From a virus: a stretch of 45,243 bases of DNA. How positions within the stretch are numbered: position 1 is the stretch's first letter; the number at the start of each line of letters is the position of its first letter. Below the pieces are notes generated by a model, which saw only the letters and a list, made by a program, of their open reading frames with translations, was not told the DNA's origin and ran no database searches. The position numbers and the translations under genes are program-made. This document shows, piece by piece, positions 9,635 through 16,658 of this stretch. The stretch is taken from the IMG/VR virus record IMGVR_UViG_3300043448_000556, positions 1-45,243 of that record. The stretch is one strand, 5' to 3'.

Positions 9635-9668
9635 AAAAAAGGCCGGGAGCATTTTACCTCTCCCAGCC
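9635..9668 (-). terminator. intrinsic terminator after SANT-repeat protein gene
   Basis: Minus strand GGCTGGGAG pairs with CTCCCGGCC around a 10-nt loop and is followed immediately by TTTTTT. It isolates the 9686-10438 gene from the replication genes downstream. Confidence 0.85.
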
Positions 9669-9685
9669 TGGGTTTTATTGCTTAA

Positions 9686-10438
9686 TTAGGCAGCGCGCTT
9701 TGCTTCTGCTTTATCTCGTTTACTAGCTCCGTCATAGTCTGCAACTTTAATGCCTCGACGAGTTAACAGTGTTTTAAGGCCGCGCTCTGTTTTATCAACA
9801 GCAGCTGCAATCTCTGCAACAGTCATTTGATGAATCTTGTTACCTAGTGAAGTAACAGGATCTACGCTCTCTTTGGCATAGCTGTTCTTTTGCGCAGGAA
9901 TCTTAGCAATTTGACCCTTGCGAGTAAGGCTAAGTGCTTTACCACGCACACTGGCAACAGTCTTGTTAAGTGCAGTGGCAATATCCTCAATAAAAGCACC
10001 TTTTTCAGCCATTGCAATAAACTTAGCTTCTTCACTGTCGGTGTATGTTCTGGCAACTTCAACCTTTTCAGCAGGCTTAACACTACCAGTAAGTTCAAGA
10101 GCAAGTAATTTACCTTGGATTTGCTTGGCGGTAAACTTGCCATCCATAAATTCTTCAGCGATTTGTTTATAGGTAAGTTCACCAGCATTGCTAACTACAA
10201 ACTCTGCAAGCTCAGCGCCTTCATCTTCAGTAAATGCACTAGTTTTTTCTTTGGCCATGCTAGCAACTTCTACTTCAAGTTGACGTAGTTTGCTAGCCAC
10301 ACTACGAGCAGTAAAATCGCCGCCAAGTGCTTCAGCAGCATGTTCAACAGTAGCAGCACTAACAGGACGTTGTGTACCAACTAGTTTCATAAGTTGGTCA
10401 ACAGTAGCGTCAGACCATTTTTTAGCTTTTTCAGTCAT
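9686..10438 (-). CDS. multi-repeat SANT/HTH-like DNA-binding protein, putative regulator
   Basis: 250 residues with at least three tandem tryptophan/aromatic-led helical repeats of SANT/Myb flavour (starting KWSDATVDQL, AFTEDEGAEL, RTYTDSEEAK). Each ends in a recognition-helix-like segment (ARSVASKLRQL, AKQIQGKLLAL, VASVRGKAL). A C-terminal HTH (TVAEIAAAVDKTERGLKTLL) and a basic tail (DKAEAKRAA) follow. Related in style to proteins at 13215-13589 and 36036-36341. Probably a phage transcription or nucleoid protein; the strong terminator behind it suggests high expression. Function is inferred. Confidence 0.6.
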   Translation of the reverse strand: MTEKAKKWSDATVDQLMKLVGTQRPVSAATVEHAAEALGGDFTARSVASKLRQLEVEVASMAKEKTSAFTEDEGAELAEFVVSNAGELTYKQIAEEFMDGKFTAKQIQGKLLALELTGSVKPAEKVEVARTYTDSEEAKFIAMAEKGAFIEDIATALNKTVASVRGKALSLTRKGQIAKIPAQKNSYAKESVDPVTSLGNKIHQMTVAEIAAAVDKTERGLKTLLTRRGIKVADYDGASKRDKAEAKRAA

Positions 10439-11189
10439 TAATATGTTCTCTTAAAAAAGTATTTAAGTTTGTGATAATTTTTATGCCGAGTTGTTCGGCT
10501 TTTTTACGTTTTGTACTACTTTTATCTTCTTCGTCAACTAAATAGTCCGTAGTTTTTGTTACAGTTTCGCTTATTCTGAATCCGTGCTCTGTTAGTTGCT
10601 TGTAGGCTTCGGCCTTAGTTTTATAAGAAGATAGTTTGCCTGTAACACATACTATAGGTCCGGCGGTATTTGCCACAGGTGTTTCACTGCGAAAAGAGAA
10701 TGGTAAGAACTCTCTAATTTCTTTGAAATCTAGTTCTAACCAGCCTAGGAGATTTTGTGTTACTTTATCTCCTAGTCCAGCTTGTTTACAAGTTTCTAGG
10801 TTAATTTCGTCTATATGACTAACTACATTGGCAATTTTAGTGCTAGCTGTGTTACCTACTAACGGAATACTGAAACTTGCTAGTACCTGATTAAGTGGAG
10901 CACTACGACTTTTATCAATTTCTGCTAAGAGCTTTTCTGCTACTTTTATACTACTTAGTAAGTCACTGACTTCATCAAGCTCTAAGTAGTATAACTCAGT
11001 AATGTCTGCTAGCCCTAGTTTTTCAATAGTCTTTGCACCCATACCCTTGATGTTCATAGTTTTGCAAAAGTGTTCTACACGCTTGCTAAGCTGGGCATCA
11101 CAAGCCTGGTTGCGACAAAACAACTGATCGTTAACCAGTTCTAGTTTATAGCTGCAACAGGGACAATGTGTGGGTATTTCAATCTTCAT
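10431..11189 (-). CDS. NAD-dependent DNA ligase, C-terminal subunit (Zn finger, HhH, BRCT)
   Basis: 252 residues corresponding to the C-terminal part of LigA. A four-Cys zinc finger (CPCC and CRNQAC) is followed by helix-hairpin-helix segments (IKGMGAKTIEKLG and later VGNTASTKIANV), then a C-terminal BRCT domain (VCVTGKLSSYKTK to TDYLVDEED). The catalytic half is a separate upstream gene at 11275-12231. It has its own promoter (11214-11242), so subunit ratio could be set independently. Split NAD ligases are known in phage T5. Confidence 0.9.
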   Translation of the reverse strand: MKIEIPTHCPCCSYKLELVNDQLFCRNQACDAQLSKRVEHFCKTMNIKGMGAKTIEKLGLADITELYYLELDEVSDLLSSIKVAEKLLAEIDKSRSAPLNQVLASFSIPLVGNTASTKIANVVSHIDEINLETCKQAGLGDKVTQNLLGWLELDFKEIREFLPFSFRSETPVANTAGPIVCVTGKLSSYKTKAEAYKQLTEHGFRISETVTKTTDYLVDEEDKSSTKRKKAEQLGIKIITNLNTFLREHIND

Positions 11190-11213
11190 GTGTATTAATT
11201 AACCTAAGATATT

Positions 11214-11242
11214 ATTATACAGTATTAACCAGTGTATTACAA
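11214..11242 (-). promoter_or_regulatory. sigma70-like promoter for ligase C-terminal subunit
   Basis: Minus strand TTGTAA (11242-11237), 17 bp, TATAAT (11219-11214), in the gap between the two ligase genes. Confidence 0.7.
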
Positions 11243-11274
11243 GCTAAAATTTTTGTTGCCTTGGCAGCAGAAAT

Positions 11275-12231
11275 TTAGGCATCAACCTTGTGTAGTATGC
11301 AAGGTATAATTTCACCAGCTCTAGCAACTGCCACTGTATCGCCAATCTGTAGGTCTAGTGCTTCGATAAACCCAGGATTGTTGAGTGTGGCTCGGCTTAC
11401 TAATGCGTCACCGATCTTAACTGGCTCTAGAATAGCTGTTGGTGTTACTTTGCCAGTTTTGCCTACATTCCATTCTACGCCTAGCAATTTAGTTTCTACA
11501 TGAGCCGCGCGTTCCTTACGTGCATATGCGCCGCGTGGATGTTTGCTAGTATAGCCCAACTGTTCAAACTGATGATTATTATTCAGTCTAACAACAATGC
11601 CGTCACTAGGATAAATCTTAGCAAGGTCTGGCTCTAGTACAGTGTTAAATCCTAGTTGCTTAAGCACACGCATATCACCAGACCAAGTGGGGTCTAAGTT
11701 TGGTGTTATTTGATAGGCAAAAAACTCAATTGCTCTGGTTTTGAACTCACTGAGGTCTTTTAAGTTTAGGCTACCTGCTGCATAGTTACGGCTATTCTCC
11801 ACATGTAGTGGAGCTACAATCTCGCCAGTAACTTGCACAGTTACATTACCAAGATTAATCTTTAGCGGCACTAGGCTACCGTGCTCGTACATTTTATCTG
11901 TAATTAGTTGACCCTCAACGCCATCACCACGAGTAAGTGCCTGCACTAGTACTCCGTCTACGTATAACAGGCTAATAGCCGCACCGTCTAGTTTGATACT
12001 GGTGGTAACGTCTAGGCCTGCTAGTGGATCGGCTTTACCCTCATCTTCATAAAACTTTTGCAGGCTATACATGCGGTGCGTATGCTTGTCTTTTTTGCCG
12101 TGTACTACTGCACCAACTTTGTTATAGCCGCAACCCTCTGCTAGCATGTCAAACATGTAATCTGGAATAGTGGGCGTACCGGCATAGTAGGCCTCACTTG
12201 CTCGGTCTAATAGTTCGTGTAATTTATTCAT
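11275..12231 (-). CDS. NAD-dependent DNA ligase, N-terminal catalytic subunit
   Basis: 318 residues. The N-terminal NMN-binding Ia-like segment (YYAGTPTIPDYMFDML) is followed by the nucleotidyltransferase motif SIKLDGAA (adenylated Lys in KxDG), VTGEIVAP, YPSDGIVVRL, the KYP-like HPRGAYARK region, and an OB fold ending at GDTVAVARAGEIIP. It stops before the zinc finger, which is encoded by the next gene 85 nt away, so the enzyme is split at the OB/zinc-finger junction. Own promoter upstream at 12239-12267. Confidence 0.92.
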   Translation of the reverse strand: MNKLHELLDRASEAYYAGTPTIPDYMFDMLAEGCGYNKVGAVVHGKKDKHTHRMYSLQKFYEDEGKADPLAGLDVTTSIKLDGAAISLLYVDGVLVQALTRGDGVEGQLITDKMYEHGSLVPLKINLGNVTVQVTGEIVAPLHVENSRNYAAGSLNLKDLSEFKTRAIEFFAYQITPNLDPTWSGDMRVLKQLGFNTVLEPDLAKIYPSDGIVVRLNNNHQFEQLGYTSKHPRGAYARKERAAHVETKLLGVEWNVGKTGKVTPTAILEPVKIGDALVSRATLNNPGFIEALDLQIGDTVAVARAGEIIPCILHKVDA

Positions 12232-12238
12232 AAATAAT

Positions 12239-12267
12239 ATTATAGCAGTTTAGGGTATACGGTTCAA
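12239..12267 (-). promoter_or_regulatory. sigma70-like promoter for ligase catalytic subunit
   Basis: Minus strand TTGAAC (12267-12262), 17 bp, TATAAT (12244-12239). ATG follows 8 nt after the -10, so the leader is very short or absent. Confidence 0.72.
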
Positions 12268-12268
12268 G

Positions 12269-12550
12269 TTATTTTTTTGTAATCTGATCGTGAAAGAACT
12301 TAATTACTTCTTCGCCTTCGGCTTTGGCACAAATGTCTAAGAGTCCATAGAGTAAGCTATGTATGTTTTCTATACTAGCCGGAATACTAACGCCCTCTCT
12401 AGAAGCTTGCCAATCACCCTCATAAGTAAGAAAATACTTACGTAGCTGTATGTAGGTAACGTCTCTAAAGTCATTTACTACTAGCTTAACCTGAAAACCT
12501 TTTTCGATATTTTCTTCGATTAAGCGTTCGTAGAGTATATTGCTGTCCAC
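12269..12550 (-). CDS. PC4/YdbC-like ssDNA-binding protein
   Basis: 93 residues. The core VNDFRDVTYIQLRKYFLTYE then GDWQASREGVSIP matches the PC4/transcriptional coactivator p15 pattern (strand, IRKYY-like strand, acidic turn, xxKGISL), followed by a C-terminal helix. PC4-like proteins of bacteria and phages bind ssDNA as dimers and affect transcription or replication. Start ATG overlaps the stop of the upstream HTH-protein gene by 1 nt. Identification is by pattern only. Confidence 0.65.
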   Translation of the reverse strand: MDSNILYERLIEENIEKGFQVKLVVNDFRDVTYIQLRKYFLTYEGDWQASREGVSIPASIENIHSLLYGLLDICAKAEGEEVIKFFHDQITKK

Positions 12551-13173
12551 TATACCTGTACTCCAAGTTCACGAATTTGTTCTAAGCTGGCTAGTTCATA
12601 TGCCGGTTGCCAGCAGTATTGACGCCACTTGTCGTCCATTAGCCAAAGGTGATAAATATGCCCATGTTTAGGGTCGAGTTTTTCACTGTATATCTTAGCC
12701 AGTGAACCATATCTAGCACTCCATACTACCTCGCCAACAGCAAACTTATCACGAACAGCACCATCTGGAATTAGCTGTGGATTAAAGTAGTTTTGACCTG
12801 GTATGCGTAGTGGTACACTATACTCGTCTAATACTTGCTTGATGATAGTTACGCCGCGATAAGTGCTTTTAGTAATTGCATCAATAGTGCTACCAGTAAG
12901 ATATTCTTGAATAATAAATATCTTCTCATCTTTGGTAACAGCCTTACCACGCAGTTTAGCTCGTTGTTCAGCAGTTCTACGCTGACGCTCCTTAAACTGC
13001 TCAATGATTGTGGCAAGTCTAGTAGTGTTATATGCCATGCCAAGCATTTGGCAAGCATCTTTTTTAGTAATTGGTTTTTTACCTTCTTCAGGCTCTAGCA
13101 ATCTAATAACGCGGCTAAGATTGCTGTCTGTCATACGTTCTTCTTCAAGCTCAGTCTTACGTTTTCTAGCCAC
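12550..13173 (-). CDS. HTH-domain DNA-binding protein, putative regulator
   Basis: 207 residues. Very basic start (MARKRKTELEEER), a first HTH-like unit (ITKKDACQMLGMAYNTTRLA) and a second (TGSTIDAITKSTYRGVTIIK), then a C-terminal beta-rich domain (FAVGEVVWSARYGSLAKIY, then HIYHLWLMDD). It follows a terminator and precedes the PC4-like gene with 1 nt overlap. Probably a phage transcription regulator acting with its PC4-like neighbour; specific role unknown. Confidence 0.6.
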   Translation of the reverse strand: MARKRKTELEEERMTDSNLSRVIRLLEPEEGKKPITKKDACQMLGMAYNTTRLATIIEQFKERQRRTAEQRAKLRGKAVTKDEKIFIIQEYLTGSTIDAITKSTYRGVTIIKQVLDEYSVPLRIPGQNYFNPQLIPDGAVRDKFAVGEVVWSARYGSLAKIYSEKLDPKHGHIYHLWLMDDKWRQYCWQPAYELASLEQIRELGVQV

Positions 13174-13189
13174 TAGATTCTCCAGAAGT

Positions 13190-13210
13190 AAAAGGCGGCA
13201 CTAGGCCGCC
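13190..13210 (-). terminator. intrinsic terminator after 13215-13589
   Basis: Minus strand GGCGGC-ctagt-GCCGCC followed by TTTTAC, directly after the upstream stop codon. Confidence 0.8.
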
Positions 13211-13214
13211 ACAA

Positions 13215-13589
13215 TTATGCTGCTTTTAATACGCTGGCAAAATAGACTGCTGCTTTGCCAGTAAGTTTGCCTAAAATATCCTCGTCAATTGGGCCACCTT
13301 TGGCTTCAATAGCTGCCTTGAGTGCTGCAATTGAATCTTCTTTTGATACACGCTTGCTACCTTCACCACTTGCAGCTTTAGTTGTCTTAGCAGAGCCGGT
13401 ACTAGCATCTTTCTTAACATATACGCCAGCTTGCACAAGAACCATACGTACACCATTTGGCGACATTTCAATATCTTCTGCAATGTCTTTGATAATTTCA
13501 GTTGAGCTTTCAGGGGTTGGACCTGCTTGCTCGTACATTTCGATAACTTTAGCTTTGAGTTCATCTGTCCACTGTGATTGAGTTGCCAT
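13215..13589 (-). CDS. SANT/HTH-type small DNA-binding protein
   Basis: 124 residues. The N-terminal SANT-like HTH (QWTDELKAKVIEMYEQ to MSPNGVRMVLVQAGVYV), an Ala/Ser/Lys-rich linker, and a C-terminal helical domain (KEDSIAALKAAIEAKG to GKAAVYFASVLKAA). The same layout (HTH ending GVYV, basic linker, short C-terminal domain) occurs in the plus-strand protein at 36036-36341, so the two look like paralogues on opposite arms. RBS AAGGAAAA precedes ATG; a strong terminator follows. Confidence 0.65.
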   Translation of the reverse strand: MATQSQWTDELKAKVIEMYEQAGPTPESSTEIIKDIAEDIEMSPNGVRMVLVQAGVYVKKDASTGSAKTTKAASGEGSKRVSKEDSIAALKAAIEAKGGPIDEDILGKLTGKAAVYFASVLKAA

Positions 13590-13598
13590 GTTTTTTCC

Positions 13599-13847
13599 TT
13601 AGTGTAAGTTTGGATTTTGTTTAGGGTTAAGTGTTTCTATTAAATCGCGGTCTAGTAGTTTGTGATACATTGCTTCGTTACTAGCAACTAACATATAAAG
13701 TAAACTGCTAGGCACTAAACTGTCTGGCAACTCTTCAAGTGTTTTGTTGTTTTCTACACATAGTTGTTCGAGTTTTGTGCGAAGCTGTATACCTTGTGTT
13801 ACAGTTTCGTGTATATGGATACTGTCCCATATTCTAAATTTAGACAT
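13599..13847 (-). CDS. hypothetical protein, 82 aa
   Basis: Not recognised. Helical, Leu-rich, soluble. Overlaps the upstream gene (13840-14112) by 8 nt, so both are read from the promoter at 14143-14171. Confidence 0.65.
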   Translation of the reverse strand: MSKFRIWDSIHIHETVTQGIQLRTKLEQLCVENNKTLEELPDSLVPSSLLYMLVASNEAMYHKLLDRDLIETLNPKQNPNLH

Positions 13848-14112
13848 ATTCTACTTGAACATCAAGCATACCACTAGGCTTAAATCGCCGGTAGTTATGT
13901 TTGAGATCAAACTCCTGTAATAGTTGCATAGTTTCAGCATGTTGACGACGACGTAACTCGCCCATGGTTTCAGTAAACTTAGCAAATTCACCTGGATCAA
14001 GTTGTGTAACGTCCCAGCCCTCAACAAACTCTGACGGAGTTACAAGCTCGATAACTGCACGTTTACTAACATCACCAGCTTGTTTAACATAAGTAAATTC
14101 TAGTAGTTTCAT
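13840..14112 (-). CDS. hypothetical protein, 90 aa
   Basis: Not recognised. Beta-strand-like start (MKLLEFTYVKQAGDV), a central acidic part and a basic helix (GELRRRQHAETMQLLQEF). First gene behind a consensus promoter; overlaps the next gene by 8 nt. Confidence 0.65.
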   Translation of the reverse strand: MKLLEFTYVKQAGDVSKRAVIELVTPSEFVEGWDVTQLDPGEFAKFTETMGELRRRQHAETMQLLQEFDLKHNYRRFKPSGMLDVQVEYV

Positions 14113-14142
14113 GGTTGGCCTTTTGTCATCAACAGAAATAAT

Positions 14143-14171
14143 ATTATACAGTGTTGGACAAGCAATTTCAA
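14143..14171 (-). promoter_or_regulatory. sigma70-like promoter
   Basis: Minus strand TTGAAA (14171-14166), 17 bp, TATAAT (14148-14143), then ATTATTT. It is the closest leftward match to the right-arm promoter consensus. Confidence 0.8.
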
Positions 14172-14181
14172 TAAAGAAATT

Positions 14182-14442
14182 TTAGTCTTGTTTAAATATT
14201 TCCTCTTGTAGTGCTTGACGAAATAGTTGTGCTTTGGCTTCGCTAAAAAGCGGCACGAACAGCATAGGAGCAATAAATACAGAAATAATAATATATACTA
14301 TGCTGCTTAGTATAGGATTATCAGTAAATGTATTACTAACTCCACTAGCCCTAGCCGCCCTAACAATTGGTAGATAGTAGAACAGCCATACACATATGGC
14401 AGTTGATAGTGCAAATACTAGGTATACCACTAACCAATCCAT
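14182..14442 (-). CDS. small inner-membrane protein, 86 aa
   Basis: Two hydrophobic segments: residues about 3-26 (WLVVYLVFALSTAICVWLFY) and about 46-66 (ILSSIVYIIISVFIAPMLFV), separated by a short positively charged loop. Charged C-terminal tail. No family recognised. Start overlaps the end of the 14430-14840 gene by 13 nt. Confidence 0.6.
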   Translation of the reverse strand: MDWLVVYLVFALSTAICVWLFYYLPIVRAARASGVSNTFTDNPILSSIVYIIISVFIAPMLFVPLFSEAKAQLFRQALQEEIFKQD

Positions 14443-14840
14443 ACAGGTCTGCCTTGATTGTCATGTGCTCGTGCACCAATGCTAAAGTCTACTCGACTTG
14501 TTTGGTTTACACGGCTTGGGCCACGACCACCACGGCTATAACTCATCAATGCCTCTTGCTGAATTTTTTGATTGCTGTTGAACATATCCTTGTTAACGTG
14601 TCCTGCAAACTCTTTGAAAAGCATGGCAATTCTAATCTTGCCAGGCGTCCATTGCGGATCTTTAGGTGTTGCACGACGATACTTAATATTACCTAGTGCA
14701 CGCTGAGCACTAGTATCCCCAGGATGTTTGTTTAGGTGACGATTAAGTTTTCGTTTACGATTGGTTTCCCAAGTTTTATTACTTTTATATCTAGTGTAAT
14801 AGTTTTGGTCACTTTTACTACTAGTTTTGCCTTTGGCCAT
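14430..14840 (-). CDS. hypothetical basic protein, 136 aa
   Basis: Not recognised. Strongly basic N-terminal half (MAKGKTSSKSDQNYYTRYK and NRKRKLNRHLNKHPG), then a KDPQWTPGKIRIAM segment and a glycine-rich C-terminus. Composition suggests nucleic-acid or virion binding. Abuts the 14841-15050 gene without a gap. Confidence 0.6.
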   Translation of the reverse strand: MAKGKTSSKSDQNYYTRYKSNKTWETNRKRKLNRHLNKHPGDTSAQRALGNIKYRRATPKDPQWTPGKIRIAMLFKEFAGHVNKDMFNSNQKIQQEALMSYSRGGRGPSRVNQTSRVDFSIGARAHDNQGRPVWIG

Positions 14841-15050
14841 TTATACCTCAATACAATTAATTAGTGATTCCTCAGTATCCCACAGCCAATCTTGTAAGTC
14901 AGCAGCACTGTCAATGCCGTCTGGAACGTGATCGTAGTCTAAAAAGTTTAGCATTGCGTCTAGTGGATCTGTACCAAATACAATTTCTAGATCAATACCA
15001 GCATCCTGAGGATGTTGAAAAGCTACAACATATTGTTTATCTTGTTTCAT
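14841..15050 (-). CDS. hypothetical acidic protein, 69 aa
   Basis: Not recognised. Start chosen at ATG 15050 (MKQDKQYVVAF) because AAAGGA lies 6 nt upstream and the promoter at 15078-15106 would not include the longer reading. Acidic C-terminal half (SAADLQDWLWDTEESLINC). Confidence 0.65.
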   Translation of the reverse strand: MKQDKQYVVAFQHPQDAGIDLEIVFGTDPLDAMLNFLDYDHVPDGIDSAADLQDWLWDTEESLINCIEV

Positions 15051-15077
15051 AATCCTTTCCTTGAATATTGAATAAAT

Positions 15078-15106
15078 ATTATAGCAAAACACAACACACA
15101 AGTCAA
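15078..15106 (-). promoter_or_regulatory. sigma70-like promoter
   Basis: Minus strand TTGACT (15106-15101), 17 bp, TATAAT (15083-15078). It follows the terminator of the tRNA/rubredoxin unit. Confidence 0.78.
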
Positions 15107-15120
15107 TATAATTTTTTTAC

Positions 15121-15150
15121 AACAAAAAACCCAGCCTAAGCTGGGTTTGG
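15121..15150 (-). terminator. intrinsic terminator after tRNA (CAT)
   Basis: Minus strand AAACCCAGC-ttag-GCTGGGTTT followed by TTTGTTGT, 6 nt after the encoded CCA of the tRNA. It ends the rubrerythrin-rubredoxin-tRNA transcript. Confidence 0.88.
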
Positions 15151-15156
15151 TGTTTG

Positions 15157-15233
<77 letters not shown>

Positions 15234-15383
15234 TTAGATGTACTGTGTTTCAAACCAGCTTTTTTCTACACTGCAAGCTGGACATAAGTAATCTTCTGGT
15301 AGTTGTTCAAAAGGCACAGTACGATCTGGATCATTTTCATAAACATAGTCACATACTGGGCATACATGAATTTCATTGCTCAT
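15234..15383 (-). CDS. rubredoxin-like protein, 49 aa
   Basis: Short gene found by direct translation. It has two CxxC knuckles, CPVCDYVYENDP near residues 8-19 and CPACSVEKSWFE near the C-terminus, the classic rubredoxin iron site and also the C-terminal domain of rubrerythrin. Its ATG overlaps the stop of the rubrerythrin-like gene (TAATG), so the two subunits are made together. It likely donates electrons to that diiron protein for peroxide reduction. It ends exactly where the tRNA begins. Confidence 0.88.
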   Translation of the reverse strand: MSNEIHVCPVCDYVYENDPDRTVPFEQLPEDYLCPACSVEKSWFETQYI

Positions 15384-15835
15384 TATGCTACCTTTGCTAA
15401 TACTTGCTTATACTGATTGGCATGTTTTTCTTCTACCTGCTTAAGTGCGGCAAAGACTTTTTCAGCCTTAGCAAGTTTAGCCTTAAATTGTTGAGCGTGC
15501 TCGCTGCTCTCTAGGATTTGGTTTCTAAACTCGTTGAGTGCAACTGTATCCATTTCAGCTCTAGCAATCGACTCAAACTGTGGATACATTTCTGTATACT
15601 CGTAGGTTTCACCCTGAATAGCCAGCTTAAGACATTCTACAACATTAGGCTCACCAATTAACAGTTTAAGGTGTCCCCAAGCGTGTAGTATTTCTTGATC
15701 TGCTGTATGTTCAAAATGATCTGCTACATCTGGAAAGCCAGCTTGTCTGCACAGTTTAGCAAAGTATCGGTACTTGATGTGTGCCATGCTTTCACCAGCT
15801 AGGGCACTTTCCACGTTTTTAAGTGTTACACTCAT
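15383..15835 (-). CDS. rubrerythrin-like diiron protein (erythrin domain only)
   Basis: 150 residues from ATG 15835 (AAGGA upstream; the longer reading would enter tRNA-Gly). Ferritin-like four-helix bundle with iron ligands in GESMAHIKYRYFA, ADQEILHAWGHLK, QGETYEYTEMYP and LESSEHAQQF. Rubrerythrins reduce hydrogen peroxide in the cytoplasm. The usual fused C-terminal rubredoxin domain is absent and is encoded by the next gene, so this is a split rubrerythrin. A phage could use it to protect itself or host metabolism from oxidative stress. Confidence 0.88.
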   Translation of the reverse strand: MSVTLKNVESALAGESMAHIKYRYFAKLCRQAGFPDVADHFEHTADQEILHAWGHLKLLIGEPNVVECLKLAIQGETYEYTEMYPQFESIARAEMDTVALNEFRNQILESSEHAQQFKAKLAKAEKVFAALKQVEEKHANQYKQVLAKVA

Positions 15836-15853
15836 AGTTTTCCTTGTGTTGTG

Positions 15854-15928
15854 TGGAGCGGGCGACAGGATTTGAACCTGCAACGAACAGCTTGGAAGGC
15901 TGACACTCTACCGTTGAGTTACGCCCGC
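15854..15928 (-). tRNA. tRNA-Gly(TCC)
   Basis: Acceptor GCGGGCG/CGCCCGC, discriminator T, encoded CCA, anticodon loop CTTCCAA. It sits just upstream of the rubrerythrin start and is probably cotranscribed. Confidence 0.93.
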
Positions 15929-15938
15929 ACTCGAATAT

Positions 15939-15968
15939 ATTCTACCCTAATAAAATTGTACTTGTCTA
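15939..15968 (-). promoter_or_regulatory. possible promoter for tRNA-Gly/rubrerythrin unit
   Basis: Minus strand TAGACA (15968-15963), 18 bp, TAGAAT (15944-15939). Weaker than the others. A TTAGGGTC motif lies just upstream at 15989-15996. Confidence 0.4.
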
Positions 15969-16021
15969 TTGACCAACGTAACAACAGTTTAGGGTCGGTT
16001 AGCTTGATGTACTCTAGCCTA

Positions 16022-16231
16022 TCAGTCTGCCCAGTTTTCGTCTTCGGTGCTTTTGCTGTCATCGTCATCTTCTACAAAATCACTCATTACTACAAGACTG
16101 ACTCCAGTGTGACTAGCTAGCTCTTCAACTAGAGCTGCGATCTTGTGTAGGAGGTCAACGTGATCATAGTGATCATCTCCATCACATTCAAAACTAACAC
16201 TCATGCCTGCATGTTTAAACTCTAGTTCCAT
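16022..16231 (-). CDS. hypothetical acidic protein, 69 aa
   Basis: Not recognised. Acidic His/Asp cluster (ECDGDDHYDHVDLLHK), a helical centre and a very acidic C-terminus (VEDDDDSKSTEDENWAD). AAAGGATAAAT upstream of ATG. It lies directly downstream of the tmRNA gene on the same strand, and the acidity suggests a nucleic-acid-mimic or protein-binding role, unproven. Confidence 0.6.
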   Translation of the reverse strand: MELEFKHAGMSVSFECDGDDHYDHVDLLHKIAALVEELASHTGVSLVVMSDFVEDDDDSKSTEDENWAD

Positions 16232-16255
16232 ATTTATCCTTTGGTTGTGTTGTGT

Positions 16256-16583
16256 GGCGGTTGTTGGCTAATAAGGTCAACCGCCTAAACCCCAGCCTAG
16301 CTTATGCTGCTAAGGCAAATACCTCATCGTTGGCATTTATTTTGTTTGCGTCTACGGCCAGCTAGTGCTAACCCTACGGCTTCTGCATTGCCGAGTTGTC
16401 TGCCACAATACTCTTTACCCCGTCGAAACCATGTCTGGCCCATCAGAAGTATACTGCACTAGCCAGTTGAATACAGCCGACCAGTCTTCCTTATCAGTGA
16501 AGTGCAATATACTTCTGGTGGACCAGGCGGGAGTCGAACCCGCGTCCGCAGTACTTTTCTATTAGCTTCATACAACTATAACT
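16256..16583 (-). ncRNA. ssrA: circularly permuted (two-piece) tmRNA
   Basis: The minus strand first gives the 3' tRNA-like half: T arm GCGGGTTCGACTCCCGC, acceptor strand CTGGTCC, then ACCA (end at 16516). After a 74-nt intervening segment (16442-16515) the 5' half begins at 16441: GGGCCAG followed by ACATGGTTTCGACGGGG. GGGCCAG pairs with CTGGTCC and has the G3-U70 wobble that marks alanine acceptance. The intervening segment folds on a 14-bp helix (16446-16459 with 16502-16515). The resume codon GCA follows GTAGAC; the tag at 16349-16305 reads ANKINANDEVFALAA, then TAA. A final hairpin lies at 16256-16285. Two-piece tmRNAs are known from alphaproteobacteria, cyanobacteria and some betaproteobacteria. 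Outer ends are approximate. SmpB would have to come from the host or lie outside the window. Confidence 0.95.
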
Positions 16584-16658
16584 TGGTGCTGAATATCGGA
16601 TTCGAACTGATGACCTACCGCTTACAAGGCGGTTGCTCTACCACTGAGCTAATTCAGC
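16584..16658 (-). tRNA. tRNA-Thr(TGT)
   Basis: Acceptor GCTGAAT/ATTCAGC, discriminator A, encoded CCA, anticodon loop CTTGTAA. Directly followed by the tmRNA acceptor piece. Its first bases overlap the stop codon of the preceding gene. Confidence 0.93.
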
